Source: Terribacillus halophilus (GTDB taxonomy: Bacteria > Bacillota > Bacilli > Bacillales > Amphibacillaceae). Taken from it: 64,000 nt of DNA. Shown here piece after piece: positions 9,393 through 18,803 of this stretch (its first letter is position 1; every line of letters begins with the position of its first letter). The notes under the pieces were generated by a model. It had not been told where the DNA came from, ran no database searches, and worked only from the letters and a program-made list of their open reading frames with translations. Made by a program: the position numbers and the translations under genes. The stretch lies in the NCBI RefSeq assembly GCF_900101385.1, contig NZ_FMZB01000005.1, positions 1 through 64,000 of the forward strand, written 5' to 3'.

Positions 9393-9421
9393 TTCATGGT
9401 TACTCAATACTATGCTATAAT
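9393..9421 (+). promoter_or_regulatory. extended -10 promoter
   Basis: TGCTATAAT gives an extended -10 box (TATAAT at 9416-9421). The -35 candidate TTCATG is 17 bases upstream. It would drive the recombinase gene and possibly khtTU. Confidence 0.5.
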
Positions 9422-9455
9422 AGCATTATGTAACATGGATTAAGGAGAATGGCTA

Positions 9456-10022
9456 ATGGAATGCGTAGAAGCCCTAAGAAGCGTAGAGCAAATTAATGCT
9501 ATAAAAAGATATTTAAAGGAACTTTCAGAACGGGATTATCTTCTCTTTGTTTTCGGTATAAATACCGGATTGAAGCTCAAAGAGATATTGGATATTAAAG
9601 TGGAAGATGTTTTGGAAAGAGAGGGTTGCATTAAGGATTTCTTTTTGCTTCCTCATGAAGAATCTGAAAATCCCAAGGAAATTTATCTCAACCCCAAGTT
9701 AAGACAGGATCTTTTGCATTATATCCAAGGCGAGCAATTAAAAAGCAGTGATTACTTGATCAAGTCGGCCAAAACCCAAAGGCCAATTAGCCGACAACAA
9801 GCTTACCGTATCATTCATCATGCTGCCGAAGCTGTCGGAATCGAAGGGAAAATCGGGACAAATTCCTTGAGGAAAACATTTGGTTATCATGCTTTTAAAC
9901 GCGGAGTGGCCATTTCATTGCTGCAGAAACATTTTAATCACGCGACACCTTCTGAAACGCTTAAATATCTTGGGATTCCTAAAGGTGAAAAATTCAGGAC
10001 AGAAATTGATGTAAACCTTTGA
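9456..10022 (+). CDS. small tyrosine recombinase (catalytic domain only)
   Basis: A phage-integrase family protein of 188 residues without the usual N-terminal arm- and core-binding domains. The C-terminal part contains SLRKTFGYHAFKRG, the box II Arg, then HFNHA and the tyrosine in LKYLGI. The box I arginine, normally in TGLRxxE, is replaced by Lys (GLKLKEIL), and the His before LR is Asn. Activity may be altered. AAGGAG 8 bases before ATG supports the start. It lies 51 bases before khtT and may share its transcript. No attachment site was found. Confidence 0.75.
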   Translation: MECVEALRSVEQINAIKRYLKELSERDYLLFVFGINTGLKLKEILDIKVEDVLEREGCIKDFFLLPHEESENPKEIYLNPKLRQDLLHYIQGEQLKSSDYLIKSAKTQRPISRQQAYRIIHHAAEAVGIEGKIGTNSLRKTFGYHAFKRGVAISLLQKHFNHATPSETLKYLGIPKGEKFRTEIDVNL

Positions 10023-10073
10023 ACGGACCTGACCTTCATCCATTGTTAACAATTGTTTAAAGGAGGATTAAGA

Positions 10074-10562
10074 ATGAATATTCGAGAAAGTGAACTCCCT
10101 GGCATCGGGTATAAGGTAGAAATTGTCACAAAAAACCAGGATAAATTGGTTATTGTCGTCCATGATGACGGCCGCAGGGAAATCTATCATTTTGATGCGG
10201 ATGATCACGAAGAGGTTTTGAGCTGCGCAACCTTCAACGACTCGGAAGCCAGACAGATTGCTGGTATTTTAGGGGGTATGGTGTATAAGCCTAAAGCATT
10301 GGAAACGATAGACTTTGCCTTTGACGATATCATAATCGAGTGGTTTCAAATAGAAAGGAATGCACCAGCAGTCAATAAAAGGATCGGCGAAATTGACATT
10401 CGAAATAATTTTGGAGTAAATGTTATCGCAATCAAGAAAAAGAAATTGAACAAGTCAAATAATCCTGGTCCGGATACAGTTCTAGAAGCTGGTGACACCT
10501 TGGTTGTATCAGGGGAAAGACAGCAAATAAAGGAGTTAATAAAAAAACTACTATCAGCATGA
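10074..10562 (+). CDS. khtT: K+/H+ antiporter regulatory subunit KhtT
   Basis: A cytoplasmic subunit of 162 residues ending in a TrkA-C (RCK_C) domain (from about residue 80: NKRIGEIDIRNNFGVNVIAI to LEAGDTLVVSG). In B. subtilis KhtT gates KhtU and binds c-di-AMP. Strong AAAGGAGG supports ATG 10074 over the TTG upstream. The small khtS gene that precedes khtT in B. subtilis is absent; the recombinase gene is in its place. Confidence 0.9.
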   Translation: MNIRESELPGIGYKVEIVTKNQDKLVIVVHDDGRREIYHFDADDHEEVLSCATFNDSEARQIAGILGGMVYKPKALETIDFAFDDIIIEWFQIERNAPAVNKRIGEIDIRNNFGVNVIAIKKKKLNKSNNPGPDTVLEAGDTLVVSGERQQIKELIKKLLSA

Positions 10563-10578
10563 GAAGGGAGAATAATGG

Positions 10579-11799
10579 ATGGATCATTTAGTGTTTGAAG
10601 TCGGAACTGCGCTTGTCCTTGTAGCGCTTGGAGCTATTATTGCAAATAAACTCAAATTTTCAATCATTCCCTTCCTTATCGTACTAGGAATGGTTGTCGG
10701 CCCACATGCCCCATCAATCGGTATCATTGATTTGACCTTCATTGAGAGTAATGAGATTATCCAATTTTTAGGGAGAATCGGCGTACTGTTTTTACTTTTC
10801 TACCTAGGTCTTGAATTTTCTGTAGGAAAACTAGTTAAATCCGGACGGAACATCGTCGTCGGCGGCAGTGTCTATGTAGCCATCAACTTTGTTCTTGGTT
10901 TGCTATATGGGTTTCTTGCAGGCATGCCTTGGGCGGAGACACTTATCATCGCAGGACTTGTGAGCGTGTCTTCCAGTGCAATTGTGGCCAAGGTTCTGGT
11001 TGATTTAAGAAGAACAGCGAATCCGGAAACCGAGCTTATCCTTGGTATTATATTGTTTGACGATATTTTTCTAGCTTTATTTTTAACTACAATGTCAGGT
11101 GTCCTCCTTGCAGGATCTACTTCATTCCTCGGCATCCTCACTTCAGTACTCATTTCGATCGGCTATATGTTGCTATTTTTTATTATTGCACGAAAAGGCG
11201 CGCCATTATTGAACAAATGGTTGAATATTAAATCCGATGAGATTTTCATCATTGTCATATTTGCTATTTTATTTTTTGTAGCTGGTTTCTCCGAGACGCT
11301 TCACGTTGCAGAAGCAATAGGTGCTCTATTGTTGGGGCTGGTCTTTTCAGAAACGAAACATAGGGATCGCATTGAACATTTGGTTGTTCCATTTCGGGAT
11401 TTCTTTGGAGCTATTTTCTTCTTCAGTTTTGGATTGACTATCGACCCTGCCACATTAGCAGATGCAATCTGGCTGGCATTGGGCGCAGCTTTGCTGACTG
11501 TTATTGCCAATTTTGTTGCGGGTATGATTGCCGGAAGGAATGCCGGTCTCTCCCATAAAGCCTCCAGTAGTATCGGATTGACTATCATGGCCAGAGGGGA
11601 ATTCTCCATTATAGTCGCTAACCTTGGTATTACGGCAGGATTAAGTCCCATTTTAACCCCCTTTACTGCTCTCTATGTTCTTATTCTGGCTATACTGGGA
11701 CCACTCATGGCGAAGGAAAGCAAGAATATTTACAAGTTTTTAAACAAAGTCTTCAAATGGAGCAAAGAAACAGAAAAAAGAAGAAGTAAAACATCGTGA
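10579..11799 (+). CDS. khtU: K+/H+ antiporter subunit KhtU (CPA2 family)
   Basis: An integral membrane antiporter of 406 residues with about 12 hydrophobic helices of the Na_H_exchanger (CPA2) fold. Segments include FLLFYLGLEFSVGKL, the LILGIILFDDIFLA helix with the paired acidic residues, and LTIMARGEFSIIVANLGI. It expels K+ in exchange for protons and supports potassium homeostasis and alkali stress. It lies 16 bases after khtT, its regulatory partner. Confidence 0.92.
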   Translation: MDHLVFEVGTALVLVALGAIIANKLKFSIIPFLIVLGMVVGPHAPSIGIIDLTFIESNEIIQFLGRIGVLFLLFYLGLEFSVGKLVKSGRNIVVGGSVYVAINFVLGLLYGFLAGMPWAETLIIAGLVSVSSSAIVAKVLVDLRRTANPETELILGIILFDDIFLALFLTTMSGVLLAGSTSFLGILTSVLISIGYMLLFFIIARKGAPLLNKWLNIKSDEIFIIVIFAILFFVAGFSETLHVAEAIGALLLGLVFSETKHRDRIEHLVVPFRDFFGAIFFFSFGLTIDPATLADAIWLALGAALLTVIANFVAGMIAGRNAGLSHKASSSIGLTIMARGEFSIIVANLGITAGLSPILTPFTALYVLILAILGPLMAKESKNIYKFLNKVFKWSKETEKRRSKTS

Positions 11800-11873
11800 T
11801 GTCATGCTTTTCTTTGTAAGAACCAACAAAATTACAAGAGATACGCTCTTCGATTTCCGGAGTATTGGAAAAT

Positions 11874-11896
11874 CCGTCCTTTAATGGCGGGTTTTT
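11874..11896 (+). terminator. terminator after khtU
   Basis: Short stem CCGTC / GGCGG followed by GTTTTT, next to the end of the convergent gene. Confidence 0.6.
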
Positions 11897-11900
11897 CGTA

Positions 11901-12278
11901 TTATAAGAGAAACGATTCGAGATTGCCAGTAATGATCATTCCACCATATACGAAGCTTACCGCACCGCCTCCCTGCCAAATGCCGACTTCATATTCGTTT
12001 TCATTCCCATAAAGAATGAGCGTCTCATCAAAACTTGCATAGGAAGCTGTTTCATGCATCTCCTTGCGTTCGCATTCATTGATGCATTCCAATATATCTT
12101 CCACCTGATTTTTGTCAGTAATCGTTGCCGATGGTTCGGCTGCATCCGCGTCGTATACCTCGATCCGATTTATTTTATCTTCAATGATTGCCTCTTGATT
12201 GAAGGAAGCAAGTATCCAGACAACGACCCCGGTAATCAAAAGGAAAATAATAATGAAACAGATGGTTTTGGCTAGCAT
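11901..12278 (-). CDS. hypothetical membrane-anchored extracytoplasmic protein
   Basis: A 125-residue protein I do not recognise. One hydrophobic helix at about residues 3-25 (ICFIIIFLLITGVVVWI) acts as a signal anchor, and the rest is acidic and probably faces outside. GGAGG lies seven bases before ATG 12278, which is better than the TTG at 12284. Monocistronic. No enzymatic motif is visible. Confidence 0.65.
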   Translation of the reverse strand: MLAKTICFIIIFLLITGVVVWILASFNQEAIIEDKINRIEVYDADAAEPSATITDKNQVEDILECINECERKEMHETASYASFDETLILYGNENEYEVGIWQGGGAVSFVYGGMIITGNLESFLL

Positions 12279-12391
12279 GTACAATCCTCCGATTTTTTCT
12301 CCATCATCTCATACTTTTCCAAAAGGCTATTTAATGTTATTGTTAATTTTATACAGAAAAGTTTCGGGTGACGAAGCTTTTTTGACTTTCC

Positions 12392-12417
12392 GTTTGGGGG
12401 AATCATTTTGGGGGAAA
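12392..12417 (+). promoter_or_regulatory. possible SigB-type promoter of the usp gene
   Basis: GTTTGG and GGGAAA with a 14-base spacer resemble the SigB pattern GTTT-N12-15-GGGWAW, 30 bases before the usp ribosome-binding site. Many universal stress genes are under SigB. The match is by eye. Confidence 0.35.
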
Positions 12418-12447
12418 TGGCTACTATCATGGTGGAGGAGGGCTATT

Positions 12448-12870
12448 ATGTACCAAAAGATACTATTGGCTGTCGATGGCTCCGAGAACTCGATTCGGGC
12501 AACAGAAGAGGTAATAAAAATCTGCCAGGAGAGCAATCATCCTATACAACTGGAAGTGGTCAATGCTTTGCAAGAGGTAAGAAATAGTGAAATCGTTCTG
12601 CAGCAGGTGAAGCCTGATGATGTACGTCGTGATGGGGAGCTGCGCATCCAGCCGAATGAAGAGAAGCTCCGGAATGCGAATATCCCTTACACTCGTACGA
12701 TAGAGCGGGGCGATGCCGGAAAAATGATTGCCAATAAGGCGAATAATGATGCGTTCGACTTGGTCGTCATTGGTACGCGTGGCTTGAATGGTTTCCAGAA
12801 GCTTGTGGTAGGAAGTGTAAGTACAGAAGTGATTAAGAGAGCAAATTGCCCAGTCTTGGTTGTTAAATAG
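12448..12870 (+). CDS. universal stress protein UspA family
   Basis: A 140-residue single-domain Usp. It starts KILLAVDGSENS and ends with the ATP-binding loop GTRGLNGFQKLVVGSVS followed by CPVLVV, both standard for ATP-binding UspA proteins. GGAGGAGG at 12434-12442 supports ATG 12448; the longer open frame upstream (from 12199) overlaps the divergent gene and is not real. The downstream MFS gene follows closely, so the two may be cotranscribed. Confidence 0.92.
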   Translation: MYQKILLAVDGSENSIRATEEVIKICQESNHPIQLEVVNALQEVRNSEIVLQQVKPDDVRRDGELRIQPNEEKLRNANIPYTRTIERGDAGKMIANKANNDAFDLVVIGTRGLNGFQKLVVGSVSTEVIKRANCPVLVVK

Positions 12871-12913
12871 AAAGCGTTACCAACTGGAGCGAAGCGTGAG
12901 AGCGGTAGGGAGC

Positions 12914-14347
12914 ATGGATGTGCGTAAACTAGAGTCTAAATGGTTGGTCGTCGTTGCGGTCCTATTCGGGACATTCACTGTCATTTTGAATAATAGTATG
13001 CTTAATCCGGCATTACCATCACTTATTTCCACTTTCGATGCCAATGCTGTCAGTGTCGGCTGGATCCTGACGATTTTCATGGTTGCAATGGGTATGACCA
13101 TGCCTGTCACAGGTTATCTGGGAGATCGGTTCGGTAAGAAGTCCATTTACCTGCTAGGTCTTGTCGTTTTCCTGGCGGGGTCTGTCTTTGGGAGTTTTTC
13201 CGTCAGTCTGCCATTCGTCATCACGGCACGCTTCATCCAAGGAATCGGCGGCGGTTTGATGATGCCCATTTCAATGGCACTTATTTTCCAAGCCTTCCCG
13301 AAGCAAGAACGCGGGCTTGCTGTTGGTGTTTATGGTGTCGCCGCGATGGTGGCACCTGCGATTGGTCCGACAATCGGCGGTGTGCTGATTGCTTATTTAC
13401 CATGGCCTTTCTTGTTTGCCTTTAATCTACCGTTCGGTCTCCTTGGTTTAGTGCTTGCCAGCCGTTATCTGAAATCAACTGCAGCAGACCCACATCGCCG
13501 CTTCGACAAAGGCGGTTTTGTCTTTGTTACGTTAGGAATCGGTTTGGTTTTGTATGCGCTGGGTCGCGGGCAGACACTGGACATGCTGTTATCGGCGTCT
13601 AATCTGGCACTTATCATTGCAGGTATATTAGCATTAGCATTTTTTGTTTATTATGAACGGTGTAAGGAACAGCCACTATTGGAGTTGTCGGTATTCCGTA
13701 ATCCAACCTATGCGGTTTCGATCGCGGTGACCGCGACAGCTTCCATTGGGCTATTCTCAGGGATTTTCCTGCTGCCATTATTGATTCAAAATGTTTATGG
13801 TCTTAGTGAAATCCAGACTGGCTTGCTCTTTCTCCCGGCAGCATTGCTTAGCGGCGCCATGATGTCATTGGGCGGCCGGCTTTTGGATAAGAAGGGACCG
13901 CGCTGGGTCGTCCCGCCGGGTCTTTTGATTTTGGCGCTATCGACATTCCTGATTGGGAACTTGAGTTTATCGACGCCTTTCTGGCTGATTCTTGTCATCA
14001 ATATGATCAGGGGCGCAGGTTTGGGTTTAAGCAATATGCCTGCCACGACAGCAGGGATGAATGATATACCAGAGCACCTCGTCTCGCAAGGATCTGCAAT
14101 GAATAATGTCCTGCGGCAAATATTTTCAGCTTTCGGAATCGTGTTTTTCAGCATCTATTTCGAGGTTCGGCGAGCACATCTGTCGGCAGCCGGTGAGACT
14201 GTCCAGCAGGCGAGTCTGCAATCGATCAATGAGGCGTTTGTCATTTCCGGTATCTTGATGTTGATCATGGTTCCGGTATCATTCATCATGCGGTACAAAA
14301 CGGAGAAGCAGCAGGTTCAAAAAGCAAAAGGAGTTTCAAATGGCTGA
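12914..14347 (+). CDS. MFS multidrug efflux transporter, DHA2 (EmrB/QacA) family
   Basis: About 477 residues with 14 predicted membrane helices, the DHA2 hallmark. Motif A is GYLGDRFGKKS, and motif C-like GVYGVAAMVAPAIGPTIGG is in helix 5. LNPALPSLISTF near the start is typical of EmrB/LmrB pumps, which export drugs using the proton gradient. Start choice is uncertain: GGGAG lies 2 bases before ATG 12914 and 8 before GTG 12920. Substrate unknown. Confidence 0.9.
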   Translation: MDVRKLESKWLVVVAVLFGTFTVILNNSMLNPALPSLISTFDANAVSVGWILTIFMVAMGMTMPVTGYLGDRFGKKSIYLLGLVVFLAGSVFGSFSVSLPFVITARFIQGIGGGLMMPISMALIFQAFPKQERGLAVGVYGVAAMVAPAIGPTIGGVLIAYLPWPFLFAFNLPFGLLGLVLASRYLKSTAADPHRRFDKGGFVFVTLGIGLVLYALGRGQTLDMLLSASNLALIIAGILALAFFVYYERCKEQPLLELSVFRNPTYAVSIAVTATASIGLFSGIFLLPLLIQNVYGLSEIQTGLLFLPAALLSGAMMSLGGRLLDKKGPRWVVPPGLLILALSTFLIGNLSLSTPFWLILVINMIRGAGLGLSNMPATTAGMNDIPEHLVSQGSAMNNVLRQIFSAFGIVFFSIYFEVRRAHLSAAGETVQQASLQSINEAFVISGILMLIMVPVSFIMRYKTEKQQVQKAKGVSNG

Positions 14348-14388
14348 TATAAAAGTAGTTGCTCTGACAAAGGGATTGATAAAAAGGA

Positions 14389-14427
14389 AACACCTGGAGC
14401 ACCGATAATCTCCAGGTGTTATTTTTA
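14389..14427 (+). terminator. terminator after the MFS gene
   Basis: Perfect stem AACACCTGGAG / CTCCAGGTGTT with a 10-base loop, then ATTTTT. Confidence 0.9.
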
Positions 14428-14624
14428 TGTTGGAAATCCACGTATGCTCCTTCAAACACCACAAACATACAACTGATTATAATGGCAGATCCAGCAGGAG
14501 GGAATGGGAAAAGGAAAAAAATAATCCATCAAATAACGCTTAAGTTTCATTCCGATTGGGAAAGATTCTGTTGTAAGTGAATTATTTGCATAGTATTGAC
14601 TCATAATTTAAACTAGAGGTAATT

Positions 14625-14662
14625 TTATGATAATTAATATCAGTTAATATTAGTTATCATAA
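14625..14662 (+). promoter_or_regulatory. palindromic Fur/PerR-type operator before catalase
   Basis: TTATGATAA and TTATCATAA flank a 38-base interrupted inverted repeat. Inside, TGATAATTAATATCA (14628-14642) matches the 7-1-7 Fur/PerR consensus TGATAATNATTATCA at all but one base. TTGACT lies upstream at 14596-14601. Peroxide-dependent control by PerR is the natural guess for catalase; the half-sites are slightly closer to Fur. Confidence 0.6.
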
Positions 14663-14737
14663 ATAATACTTATTGTGGGTTTGAAATGATATTTCTCAGG
14701 AAAGATAAGACTGAATTATTTTAAGGAGGTTTTTATT

Positions 14738-16399
14738 TTGGCAGAGAACAAAGATGTGAATTCCTCAAATGAACAAGACGTGAAACGTGAAACCCTGACA
14801 ACGCGCCAAGGACACCCTGTCCTGGATAACCAAAATATCCGTACAATTGGCGATCGTGGTCCAGCAACACTTGAAAATTACCATTTCATTGAAAAAATTT
14901 CCCACTTTGATCGAGAAGAAGTACCAGAGCGTGTAGTACATGCGCGAGGAACGGGAGCATTTGGCTATTTCGAAACTTACGGAAAAGTAGGAGATGAACC
15001 GGTAGAAAAGTATACACGCGCAAAAGTATTTTCTGGTGCCGGTAAAAAAACGCCATTGATGGTTCGCTTTTCTACCGTGGCAGGGGCAAAGGATTCACCT
15101 GAAACCGATCGAGATCCACGCGGCTTTGCGGTAAAAATGTACACAGAAGATGGAAACTGGGACCTGGTTGGGAACAATCTTAAGATTTTCTTTATCCGTG
15201 ATGCCATGAAGTTCCCTGATATGATTCATGCGTTTAAAGCAGATCCAGCTTCAAACGTCCCAAATCCTGCGCGGATGTTTGACTTTGTTTCCCGTTCACC
15301 TGAAGCAACACATATGATTACCTTCCTGTTCTCCCCATGGGGTATTCCAGCCACGTATCGTCATATGCAAGGTTCTGGAGTAAACACGTATAAATGGGTG
15401 AATGAAAAAGGTGAGGCTGTATTGGTTAAGTATCACTGGGAGCCGAAACAAGGTATTCGTAATTTAACAACAGATGAAGCAAGAACCATTCAAGCGAAAA
15501 CCGTCGGGCATGCAACACAGGACCTGTATGAAGCAATTGAACGTGGAGAATATCCGGAATGGGAACTTTATGTGCAGATCATGGAAGACGATTATCATCA
15601 GGAATTGGATTTTGATCCGCTCGACGATACAAAACTATGGCCAGAGGATAAGTTCCCTTGGCTGCCAGTAGGGAAAATGGTTCTTGATCGCAATCCGGTT
15701 GATTACCACGCGGAAATTGAGCAAGCAGCCTTTGGTACAGGCGTTCTTGTGGATGGGATGGACTTCTCGGACGATAAAATGCTCCAAGGCCGTACCTTCT
15801 CTTATTCCGATACACAGCGCTATCGTGTAGGAGCGAATTATCTGCAATTGCCTGTTAATGCACCCAAAGCGCCTGTTCGTACAAACCAGCACCGCGGCCA
15901 AATGGACACACGTGATCCGAAAGAGTCTGGGGAAAATCCATCGATCAACTATGAACCATCCATGGTCGGGGGATATCAGGAAGAAGGTAAAGGAAGTCGT
16001 AAGCCGCATCAGCCGACGTATAATGCCGCAGCGATGTCTGCCCCAATCGATCGTCCGAACAATTATGGACAAGCTGGTCACACATACCGAAGCTTCGAAG
16101 ATTGGGAGCGCGATGAATTGATCAAGAACCTTTCCGATGCGCTTGCGATATGCGATAAACGGATTCAGGATGCGATGGTTCATCACTTTACACAAGCCGA
16201 CGAAGAATATGGCCGCCGTGTGAAGGAAGGCATCGAAAAAGTAATGAAGGAAATGCAAGAAGCGAAAACGGACAATCAAGTTCCAGGTCGTGAATCAGGA
16301 AAATCCAAATATGGTCAAGGCACCGGTCAAGGTACAATAGCAGCCAACGAAGCAACGGATGAAGCTGTGAAGAAAAGCCATGAAACGGATCCTTACTGA
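14738..16399 (+). CDS. heme catalase (long, KatX-like)
   Basis: Monofunctional heme catalase, 553 residues, converting hydrogen peroxide to water and oxygen. The distal His lies in [15 protein letters not shown], the Asn in [17 protein letters not shown], and the proximal heme Tyr region reads [21 protein letters not shown]. The length and N-terminal extension resemble B. subtilis spore catalase KatX more than vegetative KatA (483). TTG start with AAGGAGG 8 bases upstream. A Fur/PerR-like operator precedes it. Confidence 0.95.
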   Translation: MAENKDVNSSNEQDVKRETLTTRQGHPVLDNQNIRTIGDRGPATLENYHFIEKISHFDREEVPERVVHARGTGAFGYFETYGKVGDEPVEKYTRAKVFSGAGKKTPLMVRFSTVAGAKDSPETDRDPRGFAVKMYTEDGNWDLVGNNLKIFFIRDAMKFPDMIHAFKADPASNVPNPARMFDFVSRSPEATHMITFLFSPWGIPATYRHMQGSGVNTYKWVNEKGEAVLVKYHWEPKQGIRNLTTDEARTIQAKTVGHATQDLYEAIERGEYPEWELYVQIMEDDYHQELDFDPLDDTKLWPEDKFPWLPVGKMVLDRNPVDYHAEIEQAAFGTGVLVDGMDFSDDKMLQGRTFSYSDTQRYRVGANYLQLPVNAPKAPVRTNQHRGQMDTRDPKESGENPSINYEPSMVGGYQEEGKGSRKPHQPTYNAAAMSAPIDRPNNYGQAGHTYRSFEDWERDELIKNLSDALAICDKRIQDAMVHHFTQADEEYGRRVKEGIEKVMKEMQEAKTDNQVPGRESGKSKYGQGTGQGTIAANEATDEAVKKSHETDPY

Positions 16400-16409
16400 T
16401 CAACAATTG

Positions 16410-16459
16410 GGAAGTGCTCAAAAGCCAGGACTACTGGATTTTGAGCACTTCCTTTTTTT
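16410..16459 (+). terminator. terminator after catalase
   Basis: Perfect 14-base stem GGAAGTGCTCAAAA with its complement, then CTTTTTTT. Confidence 0.92.
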
Positions 16460-16649
16460 AGCCAAAAATACCTTGGTCTCGTAGGATGGAGATAACTTCC
16501 TGGTCATAGATAAATGCTATAAGGAATGCATTGGAAAATATTATATAATTTAAATGTAGTTCACTAAATTCAAGTGAGCTATTTTTGATGGACTATGGTT
16601 CTTGTATCAATCGCGAATTCAATAGGAACGTATCAGAGAGGGTAGAGCA

Positions 16650-17480
16650 ATGCAAAAGTTACTAACTACTATTTTAAAAACAATCATCTTTTTTATAGGA
16701 TGGGCAATTTTAATTTCTTTTACGCCGGATATAGGAACAAATAATCCAGCATTCTTGAGATTGTGGTGGGAGTTTTCTCCCTTTGCTGTAGTCGTTTTAT
16801 TTTCTATCTTTTTTGTTTTTATCATCGAAAAGGGAAAAATCAAGATCCCCATTATAACAAGCTTCTTTAAAAATTCGCTGATCGGCGTTGTAACAGGTGC
16901 CTTATGGTTGGGGAGTGTGGCAGCTGTCCTTATCCTTACCAAAACAATGAATATACAAGGTCACAACCAGATTGATTTTATCTGGATTTGGATTTTGGCT
17001 TCACTGTTGAATGCTGCCATGCAAGAATTATTAATGAGAGGTTATTTATATCAGTTATGGAAGCAAAAATACAATGTGGCCGCGGCGACGGTTTTAACAA
17101 CTATTTTATTTACTGCCATGCACGGCGGTGCTTTTGAAGCGGGTATGATCCCTGTGTTGAATGTTGTGTCGATGAGCGTCTTTGCTACCATCCTATTAGA
17201 ATATACAGGTACAATGATAGCTCCGATAATTGCCCATTTTATATGGAATGCGATAGGAGCAATTATAATGGGCAGTGTTTCATTGGCGAGTGATTATCCA
17301 AATCTCTTAAATAGTTCATTTCAAGGGATTCAAATGTTATCAGGCGGCCAATATAAAATGGAAGGCAGTATCATTGTATTAGTCGTTAATCTCATCCTGA
17401 TTACCTGTTTGTTGGTAGTAAATAAAAATAAATCATATGAATCAAAGTTTATTAGAAATAATAAAAAGGAGCTTGGGTAA
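16650..17480 (+). CDS. CPBP family intramembrane metalloprotease (Abi-like)
   Basis: A 276-residue membrane protein with about eight hydrophobic helices. The CPBP/CAAX motifs are present: motif 1 QELLMRG, motif 2 FTAMHGG and motif 3 HFIWNAIG. The first Glu of the usual EExxxR is Gln here, so catalysis is uncertain. Bacterial members are linked to membrane-protein processing or bacteriocin self-immunity. Monocistronic between two terminators. Function unknown. Confidence 0.8.
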   Translation: MQKLLTTILKTIIFFIGWAILISFTPDIGTNNPAFLRLWWEFSPFAVVVLFSIFFVFIIEKGKIKIPIITSFFKNSLIGVVTGALWLGSVAAVLILTKTMNIQGHNQIDFIWIWILASLLNAAMQELLMRGYLYQLWKQKYNVAAATVLTTILFTAMHGGAFEAGMIPVLNVVSMSVFATILLEYTGTMIAPIIAHFIWNAIGAIIMGSVSLASDYPNLLNSSFQGIQMLSGGQYKMEGSIIVLVVNLILITCLLVVNKNKSYESKFIRNNKKELG

Positions 17481-17500
17481 AAAATCAAGCTCCTTTTGGC
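17464..17500. terminator. bidirectional terminator
   Basis: Perfect stem AAAAGGAGCTTG / CAAGCTCCTTTT spanning the stop codon of the CPBP gene. It has T runs on both strands, so it also serves the convergent siderophore-binding gene. Confidence 0.85.
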
Positions 17501-17527
17501 ATTTTAAGCCTTCTTACTATGCAGCAT

Positions 17528-18442
17528 TCACTTCAGTAACTGCTCTTCGAAGAAGTCCAGCTGATAATCCAAAGTCAAAGCATCATTGAACAAGAATGCA
17601 TTCGCATCTGCAGTCAGGACATGACCTTCTTTGACAGCGGGTATTTCTTTGAATAGTTCTGTGTCTTGGTAGGAATTATCCTGGTCGCTGTACTCACTTA
17701 TGACAAGATAGTCACCGACATATTCAGGCAGCACTTCCGAGGAAATCATCGTATAGCCTTCCTTTTCAGTCATTTCCTTTACCTTATCAGGCATGGCAAG
17801 TCCCATCTCTTGATAAAGGATTTCCGTTCCGCGTCCCCAGCTATCGCCAAGCACACCCATTCCTTTATCGTAGCTCTCCATTACTGTGACAGTGGCATCT
17901 TCTCCGATTTTGGCTTTGATTTCATCACCTGTAGTCTTCGCACGTTCTTTGAAGTCATCGACCCATTGTTGTGCTTCATCACCTTTATTCAGCAGTTTTC
18001 CAATTTCGACGTGCTGGGTTAGGTAATCGACCTTGTTGTACGTATATGTGACAGTAGGTGCCATTTCTTTAAACTTGTCCAAATTCTTGGTTGTATCGGC
18101 TGCGATGATTAGATCTGGTTTCAGCTCAAGGATCTTTTCTACATCATCTTCCGATACCGTTTCAGCGTCCTTTAATTTATCGGAAAGTACAGGACTGCTT
18201 TTGGCCCATTCATCGACACCGACAATATTGACACCAAGTGAAAGTACATCACCAGCATAAGATGCCAAGACGACGACTCTTTGCGGATCAGATGGAACTT
18301 CAATAGGGCCGGTTTCAGATTCATATGTAAAAGTATCTTTTGTCTCTTTTTCGCTGCTGTCGGCTGTGGATTTTTCCGAAGTTCCACATGCGCTCAGTAT
18401 AAGTAAAAAGAGTCCAATTAATGCGATTGCTGCTTTTTTCAT
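17528..18442 (-). CDS. iron-siderophore ABC transporter substrate-binding lipoprotein
   Basis: A 304-residue lipoprotein of the FecB/FhuD family (periplasmic-binding fold type III). Signal peptide ends in the lipobox LSAC (Cys19). Segments PQRVVVLASYAGDVLSLGV and LELKPDLIIAADT are typical. It would capture a ferric siderophore outside the membrane. No permease or ATPase gene is adjacent, so it must use a transporter encoded elsewhere. A near-perfect Fur box at 18488-18508 predicts induction by iron limitation. The siderophore cannot be named. Confidence 0.9.
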   Translation of the reverse strand: MKKAAIALIGLFLLILSACGTSEKSTADSSEKETKDTFTYESETGPIEVPSDPQRVVVLASYAGDVLSLGVNIVGVDEWAKSSPVLSDKLKDAETVSEDDVEKILELKPDLIIAADTTKNLDKFKEMAPTVTYTYNKVDYLTQHVEIGKLLNKGDEAQQWVDDFKERAKTTGDEIKAKIGEDATVTVMESYDKGMGVLGDSWGRGTEILYQEMGLAMPDKVKEMTEKEGYTMISSEVLPEYVGDYLVISEYSDQDNSYQDTELFKEIPAVKEGHVLTADANAFLFNDALTLDYQLDFFEEQLLK

Positions 18443-18487
18443 TCAATTTACCTGCTTTCTTGTAATGGATGGAATTATCCTTATTTT

Positions 18488-18508
18488 TGATAATGATAAT
18501 CAGTATCA
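18488..18508 (-). promoter_or_regulatory. Fur box
   Basis: GATAATGATAATCAGTATC matches the classical 19-base Fur box GATAATGATAATCATTATC at 18 of 19 positions, 46 bases before the lipoprotein start. The remaining 300 bases to the next gene show nothing else I can name. Confidence 0.85.
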
Positions 18509-18803
18509 ATTAGGTAAATATTAGAATGAAATCAATGCAATGTCAATGCATTTCGAGTTTAAATGATTAATTTGTGGTGATACCTTACGCTTGTTTCATA
18601 TGGGAGTTTAAATTTCAGGGAATGCAGCTATGCACGACGGAGTATTTGTTTGTCCAACACTTTATGTAAAGATTGATAGTGGGCATGTCCAGGGGGGGCA
18701 GCGTCTGTTTCCTGATACCATCTACTTGCACTTATTTTCCATATGTTAAGATAAGGAGGTTAAGGTTAATAAATTTTATAAGAGGAAAGGGCAGGAAATA
18801 CTT

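Noticed and set aside
12199-12447. N-terminal extension of the Usp gene
   Set aside because: The extra 83 codons overlap the divergent gene and add no Usp sequence; the strong GGAGGAGG fits ATG 12448.
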